A DNA stretch of 64,000 bases from JAJCYX01 sp965243825 (GTDB lineage Bacteria > Chloroflexota > Dehalococcoidia > Lucifugimonadales > Lucifugimonadaceae), in assembly GCA_965243825.1 (NCBI GenBank), contig CBDEVT010000001.1, forward strand, positions 2,170,001-2,234,000, read 5' to 3'. A model generated the notes under the pieces. That model made no database searches and had not been told where the DNA came from. It saw only the letters and a program-made list of their open reading frames with translations. Positions 60,801-64,000 of the stretch are shown one piece after another; position 1 is the stretch's first letter; every line of letters begins with the position of its first letter. The translations under genes were made by a program, and so were the position numbers.

Positions 60801-62406
60801 ATGCAGGCGGTTCTGCAGTCGCTGTTGGCGGGATGACCGTCGGAGTCGCAGTTTCGGTTGGGGTTGGAGACGGGGTTGAGCCGGGGAGGTCAGTCGGTGT
60901 TGGTGAAGGACCAACCGAACCATAGGAAAGTTCAAGTTGAGGACGTTCGAGCTGAATGGCGGCGGTCATATCAAACCGAACCGAGTTATCACCCTGAACC
61001 AGAAGATTCACCGGAACGGGAATTCCGAGGTGCTGCCACTCAGTTCCTTCGAGAAAATCGTGTGAAGTTTCAGCCCTTCCTACAAACACATCGTTGAGGT
61101 AAACGTCTGCAAACCCACTCGATCGCCTTGCATCAAGAACGAGATAGGCACCTGCCAACCCATCAAGATCGGCCACCTCATAAGTAATGGTGTGGGTACC
61201 TGTCGGATTTTCGTTGCAACCCCAATCGGAGCAGACAGACATGTCCGGGTGGTCGGTGAGGTGCTTGTGGTAGGGGGCAGCATTCGGTTGATCCGGTCCC
61301 GATCGCTGCGTGTCTCTGAAGTCGAATGCGAAGAATCCGTCGGCCACCTCATCGTCATTTGGTACCGCGAGCGTGTAGTCATGGACGAGCGGATAGATAT
61401 CAACTTGTTTCCAGCCCAGTTCGCGTACCTGGCCCTGGAACGCAATGTCCTGTGGATGATGATCGGCCTGGTAGGCCACGCCAATCAGGTGGACATAAGG
61501 CTGACTCCATGGGATTTCGACATCAAAAATCTCAACTAACTCACCGTCTACCGAGATTTCGACTCGGTCCGGGAAAAAGACAATCCTGTAATTCCTCAGT
61601 CGATTGACGTTGGCCGGATCTGTCGGAACTCTTGCAGTTCCAATCTGCTTTGTTCTTGCCTCCCCATCCTGTTTGGTGACGGCAAATAAGTTCTCCCACC
61701 CGACGATGTGAGGAACATCTGAGTCACCCATGTAAACGACGTTTAAAGAATCCGTCGAAGGTGCATTGCCGGGTCCTGGATTCGCAAGAATCGTGTCGGT
61801 AGTCGTGGGTACAGCCGTCAGATCCGCGCCAACTGGCTCCGGGGTGATTGCGATCTCCCACCAGTGACCGGTCGTCACGAATTCATTGGCAAAGAAATCG
61901 ACAACCAGACCATCGGATGTGATGAGTCCGCGGTTGCGCAGCCGAGCCCCAACTATTCCCTCAAAGTCCAGGTGCATAACGCCGATGCCAGGTGAACCGT
62001 CAGGGACAAACACGTCGTTCAGCCTGGCACCGTCTGTTGGATCACCCGAGGATCGATGTACGTCAATGTGTAAACCATCGCCCTTGCTATCAACAGAGTT
62101 GTGCGAAGAACTTGTCCGGGCATCCCACACATCTGCATCCCACCAGACCGTTTGGGAAAGACCTCCATTCACCTGAGCGGCAAGGTCCCCTTCCCATGCG
62201 AAATCTTCGAGACCGGTGAATGATTCCGCCGGACGCGTTGAAGTTAGGATGGCTGCAACAGCGAGCGCGACGACCAAACACACCGACACAAGAACTACTG
62301 CAGCTCGATTGCTTGCGTGATTCAATACCTGAAGATTTCCTGGCAAATTGGCGAGCTTGCGCCTGATACTAATGCTCCTGTCAAGCTGCTCAGTTGTTGC
62401 ATTCAC
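57835..62406 (-). CDS. Membrane-anchored multidomain GH3 beta-glucosidase-like enzyme with Pro/Thr linkers
   Basis: 1523 residues. Residues 38-55 form a membrane anchor (VVLVSVCLVVALAVAAIL). Two jelly-roll, lectin-like domains follow (about 70-340 and 350-500), then a first Pro/Thr linker. GH3 catalytic domains span about 545-1120: VEDLLSRMTLEEKVGQM, RWGRTYESFGEDPEI, AKHWVGDGGT, and the nucleophile Asp in GFVVSDFRGINQL (SDF rather than the usual SDW). A second Pro/Thr linker (three 22-residue units), an FN3-like domain (PTFTWEILPDEG to YFWRVRG), a third linker (six units, the last partial) and a final Ig-like domain (HIDISVEDGTGLVADGATVEAT) follow. The enzyme removes beta-linked glucose or related sugars from glycans at the surface. 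Confidence 0.92.
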   Translation of the reverse strand: MNATTEQLDRSISIRRKLANLPGNLQVLNHASNRAAVVLVSVCLVVALAVAAILTSTRPAESFTGLEDFAWEGDLAAQVNGGLSQTVWWDADVWDARTSSSHNSVDSKGDGLHIDVHRSSGDPTDGARLNDVFVPDGSPGIGVMHLDFEGIVGARLRNRGLITSDGLVVDFFANEFVTTGHWWEIAITPEPVGADLTAVPTTTDTILANPGPGNAPSTDSLNVVYMGDSDVPHIVGWENLFAVTKQDGEARTKQIGTARVPTDPANVNRLRNYRIVFFPDRVEISVDGELVEIFDVEIPWSQPYVHLIGVAYQADHHPQDIAFQGQVRELGWKQVDIYPLVHDYTLAVPNDDEVADGFFAFDFRDTQRSGPDQPNAAPYHKHLTDHPDMSVCSDWGCNENPTGTHTITYEVADLDGLAGAYLVLDARRSSGFADVYLNDVFVGRAETSHDFLEGTEWQHLGIPVPVNLLVQGDNSVRFDMTAAIQLERPQLELSYGSVGPSPTPTDLPGSTPSPTPTETATPTVIPPTATAEPPAFPYLDPGLPVSDRVEDLLSRMTLEEKVGQMALVDWPHLSSDSDIASYHLGALMTTSENLSDDQNTPQNWADKHDTYQSVALGGRLGIPIVFGTDAVHGHNNLLNATIFPHNIGIGASRDPVLAESIGRITAIESAATGFNWTFSPCLCVARNERWGRTYESFGEDPEIASMMTSIIDGYQGASLADPDSVLATAKHWVGDGGTVGGDDQGDTQISEAELRAIHVPPFADAIARDVGSIMISYSSWNGVKLHGDQYLITDVLKDELGFTGFVVSDFRGINQLPGDYTSDVRTSINAGIDMVMIPDNYQLFTTTLIDEVNAGNVSQARIDDAVSRILTKKFEMGLFESPLVDRSNQSEIRSQEHLDVAREAVRKSLVLLKNENDILPLSKDLSSVFVAGKNANDIGNQSGGWTISWQGSSGDITAGTTLLEGIQTAVDPSTSVTFSQDGVGAAGHDVAIVIIGETPYAEGDGDRPSYIGLDQQDIATLDNVQAAGIPTVVILVSGRPMVVTDRLPDWDAFVAAWLPGSEGQGVADVIFGDHNFTGTLPQSWPDSESQVPINTGDAQYAPLFPYGFGLSYSTPIPPTPTPVPTATSTPVPPTATPVPPTPTPVPTATSTPIPPTASPVPPTATPVPTATSTPVPPTAPTLTSPGDGATITTTTPTFTWEILPDEGVFYEIQISTTITFDEPILLDAVVFEPEFTVPPGQGLIDGTTYFWRVRGLLPGEVFGPFSEIRNLVVDLPEPTPTPIPPTATPVPPTPTPVPTATSTPVPPTATPVPPTPTPVPTATSTPIPPTATPVPPTPTPVPTATSTPIPPTATPVPPTPTPVPTATSTPVPPTATPVPPTPTPVPTATSTPIPPTATPVPPTATATPAPTATPTPPPATALLVTQVQYLTSGGKDQSKHLHIDISVEDGTGLVADGATVEATIYQDGVPYRTLSTTSVDGLASFRLTNAPAGCYTESLTVSHISLTWDGVTPASLPSDPFCK
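58202..58577. repeat. 66-bp tandem repeat, C-terminal array (six copies)
   Basis: Repeat period exactly 66 bp: the GGCGGG/GGCGGT landmark recurs at 58202, 58268, 58334, 58400, 58466 and 58532 (last unit partial). Each unit codes a 22-residue Pro/Thr/Ala/Val linker. Units differ by a few mostly third-position changes, so duplication is recent or maintained. Confidence 0.92.
58876..59070. repeat. 66-bp tandem repeat, internal array (three copies)
   Basis: The same 66-bp unit as at 58.2-58.6 kb, with the landmark at 58922, 58988 and 59054. It codes the linker between the GH3 domains and the FN3-like domain. Confidence 0.88.
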
Positions 62407-62565
62407 CTAAACAGAATCTGCTCCACCACTTCGTATCAGGTGCCCAGAGCTACCTTGTGAAAATGGATCAATAAGCACGTTGCCTGGAGCCCCTTCGGCG
62501 GGGCCAAGAGCGCCTTCCGCCACCTGACATCTGAGTAAGTTCGATATCGGTGTTTCATTTCTGTC

Positions 62566-62868
62566 CTACAGTTCAAGCGTTACAACATCGCCTGCCAACG
62601 CCTCGAACACCACGTTAGTTGGCAAAGATTTATCGGTGCTGACCGGACTACATGTTTGGGATTGAACCGAAGTGTTCGGATTAGCACCAGCCTCGAGTGC
62701 AAACACTGCTTTCAGGTTTGCTGGGCCACCATTCATGAAGAGAAGAACACGAATGTCATCTCGAGGATCTGAAGTCTTGTCGGCATCGTAGCACGGGTTC
62801 CCGTTGGAACAAGCGAGTCCGAATGGCAACATCAGTGTGAAGAAGGCACTTTTCGCCCCGGTACGCAT
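62566..62868 (-). CDS. Small lipoprotein, unknown
   Basis: 100 residues from the ATG at 62868, which has GAGGAG upstream; a GTG start six codons earlier is in frame but lacks one. Signal segment KSAFFTLMLPFGLACSNG has a lipobox-like GLAC. The mature part (RVLLFMNGGPANLKAVFALEAG) and two further cysteines have no known fold. It lies between the GH3 gene and the deacetylase-like gene and may be a surface partner, but nothing proves it. Confidence 0.6.
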   Translation of the reverse strand: MRTGAKSAFFTLMLPFGLACSNGNPCYDADKTSDPRDDIRVLLFMNGGPANLKAVFALEAGANPNTSVQSQTCSPVSTDKSLPTNVVFEALAGDVVTLEL

Positions 62869-63105
62869 GAGGAATCTCCTCTTCACCTGGTGAACAAGAG
62901 CCAGAGTCTGCTATGGGTGAGCGTAAGCAACGTTGCGGCCAAAAGGTCCCAATCAATTTTGATTGCTCAACTCAAAAATCCTCGCAGGTATTTACGGTTG
63001 GTTATGAATAACTACATAGCGCGTTTGAATCCTGTTCTCTTAAAATCAACAAACCTTGATCGGTGCAAATCGTTGTCGTGAATTTGTCTGTTAATATGCC
63101 CAGCT

Positions 63106-64000
63106 ATGCGCTGTATTGCAGTAATAGTTCTGGTGGCGCTGGCAGCTGGGTGTTCTACCGATGCGACGAGTACCCCAACTGTGCTGCCGATGGCAACTGC
63201 GCGTCTTAGCCCGACGGCCACCACGACACCGACATCGACTCCAATACTGTTGCCCTTTCCAACTGCCGCCTTACCTGCGACACCTAACAAGCTGGCAACT
63301 CCTACTCGCACCGCTACGCCGCGACCGACGCTAACTCCAGTTACGAGTCCTACGCCGGTACCTGCTGCAACAACGGTGCCAACAGCCACTCTGCCACCAA
63401 TCCCTGCTTTCCAGTCTCCGGAACCTCCTACGATCGTCGTCCCACCAGGCGTCGAGTCGGTTCCTTTCTCTCAGTCGATTCCGGGGGGTATCGAAAGAGA
63501 AAAAACACCGGTATTCCTTGTACTGGGTTCCGATGACAACCACCAGGCGAACGGGATCAACTGGTTTGTGGATGAACTACTAGGAGGACTGGCCAACCCC
63601 GCTGGGAATGGAAATCCAGCTACGTTCGATAGCGAACCTGCACGAATGACGTTTTACGTCATGGGTGAAGTGGAAAATCGTGGTTCCGAATTGGCAACAG
63701 CGGTTCGCAACGCATACGACCAGGGCCATGAGATAGGTAACCATGCCTATCTTGGCTTCGATGGAGGGCTGGGCAGTCAAGCGGAATGGCTGGAATCACT
63801 GACACGAACGAACGAGTTCCTGACGCGTCCTGTTGGCGGAGATGGCACGATGGTCAAGTCGCCCGGTGGCCAGCAGGTTCTAGCCACAGGAATTGGTATG
63901 CCGCTGGACGATATTTACGGCTTCAGGACTCCACTCGACCAGTACAACGAACACCTGTTTCCAGTACTAACGCAGATGGGATTCCTCTATCACGCTTCCA
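63106..64000 (+). CDS. Polysaccharide-deacetylase-like (NodB/CE4) lipoprotein, N-terminal part (runs off window)
   Basis: The frame is open from the ATG at 63106 to the window end, 298 residues visible. Lipobox VALAAGCS gives a lipid anchor at Cys16. A Pro/Thr linker of about 80 residues follows. The NodB-like part starts near residue 135: VFLVLGSDDN (motif 1, with two Asp), TFYVMGE, GHEIGNHAY (motif 2 with the first His), and FRTPLDQYN (motif 3 Arg-x-Pro). The second metal His of motif 2 (HS/TxxH) is not seen in HAYLGFDG, so the enzyme may use another ligand or be inactive. It lacks a stop in the window. Confidence 0.78.
   Translation, partial: MRCIAVIVLVALAAGCSTDATSTPTVLPMATARLSPTATTTPTSTPILLPFPTAALPATPNKLATPTRTATPRPTLTPVTSPTPVPAATTVPTATLPPIPAFQSPEPPTIVVPPGVESVPFSQSIPGGIEREKTPVFLVLGSDDNHQANGINWFVDELLGGLANPAGNGNPATFDSEPARMTFYVMGEVENRGSELATAVRNAYDQGHEIGNHAYLGFDGGLGSQAEWLESLTRTNEFLTRPVGGDGTMVKSPGGQQVLATGIGMPLDDIYGFRTPLDQYNEHLFPVLTQMGFLYHAS

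Noticed and set aside
62489..62504. 5-bp hairpin (GCCCC/GGGGC) after the small lipoprotein gene
   Set aside because: No T-tract on either side; too short to call a terminator.

Overview
The window reads as a gene-dense bacterial chromosome segment of medium GC content. Its gene content suggests a Chloroflexota bacterium of the Dehalococcoidia/SAR202 kind, probably free-living and aerobic. This is inference from content, not a phylogenetic result. The signs are a DUF951 gene coupled to pyrF, a FAS-II operon with FabL and MaoC-type dehydratase subunits instead of FabI and FabZ, an enolase-superfamily enzyme, three D-2-hydroxyacid dehydrogenase paralogues, SMP-30-like propellers, and several surface lipoproteins with Pro/Thr linkers. 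I see no prophage, insertion sequence, CRISPR array or rRNA. Two tRNA genes (Gln, Glu) are present.

Region by region. 1-3784 (minus): a histidine-pathway block (PduO-type cobalamin adenosyltransferase, hisH, hisA, a methyltransferase, hisF, and a HAD hydrolase cut by the window edge). 3967-5471 (plus): A-type Fe-S carrier and YgfZ-like protein. 5490-9065 (minus): fatty-acid/phospholipid operon, HadA-like, HadB-like, plsX, fabG, fabL. 9229-13597 (minus): propeller protein, an unknown gene, TrpB2-type tryptophan synthase and an enolase-superfamily dehydratase. 13793-18313 (plus): uppP, a di-heme DUF1111 lipoprotein, a CehA/McbA-like metallohydrolase and a DUF1801 protein. 18310-34961: accessory metabolism, with three D-2-hydroxyacid dehydrogenases, an APH-fold kinase, a secreted lipase-like protein, an M42-like peptidase, a ThDP enzyme, a GYD protein and several unknowns. 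35051-46088: ABC exporter, tRNAs, bifunctional-nuclease-domain protein, pyrF/DUF951, an EndoIII-like glycosylase, an esterase, a CPA2 antiporter and modABC. 46217-47062: a methyltransferase.

47552-54748 (plus) is the most unusual part. It is a compact type IV pilus/type II secretion-like operon with three pseudopilin-like proteins, a PilO-like protein, a natural PilM-PilN fusion and a GspF/PilC platform protein, followed by a single-domain response regulator. No assembly ATPase, prepilin peptidase, secretin or conventional Glu5 major pilin is in the window. Two of the pseudopilins carry large ectodomains.

54764-64000: fabF and acpP, an SMP-30 lactonase, a 1523-residue membrane-anchored GH3 enzyme with lectin-like domains and a 66-bp tandem repeat coding Pro/Thr linkers, a small lipoprotein, and the start of a polysaccharide-deacetylase-like lipoprotein that runs off the window. 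The acyl carrier protein and condensing enzyme here would work with the reductases and dehydratase coded at 5.5-9 kb. The surface hydrolases, the modABC transporter and the oxidoreductases fit an organism that degrades diverse organic matter.
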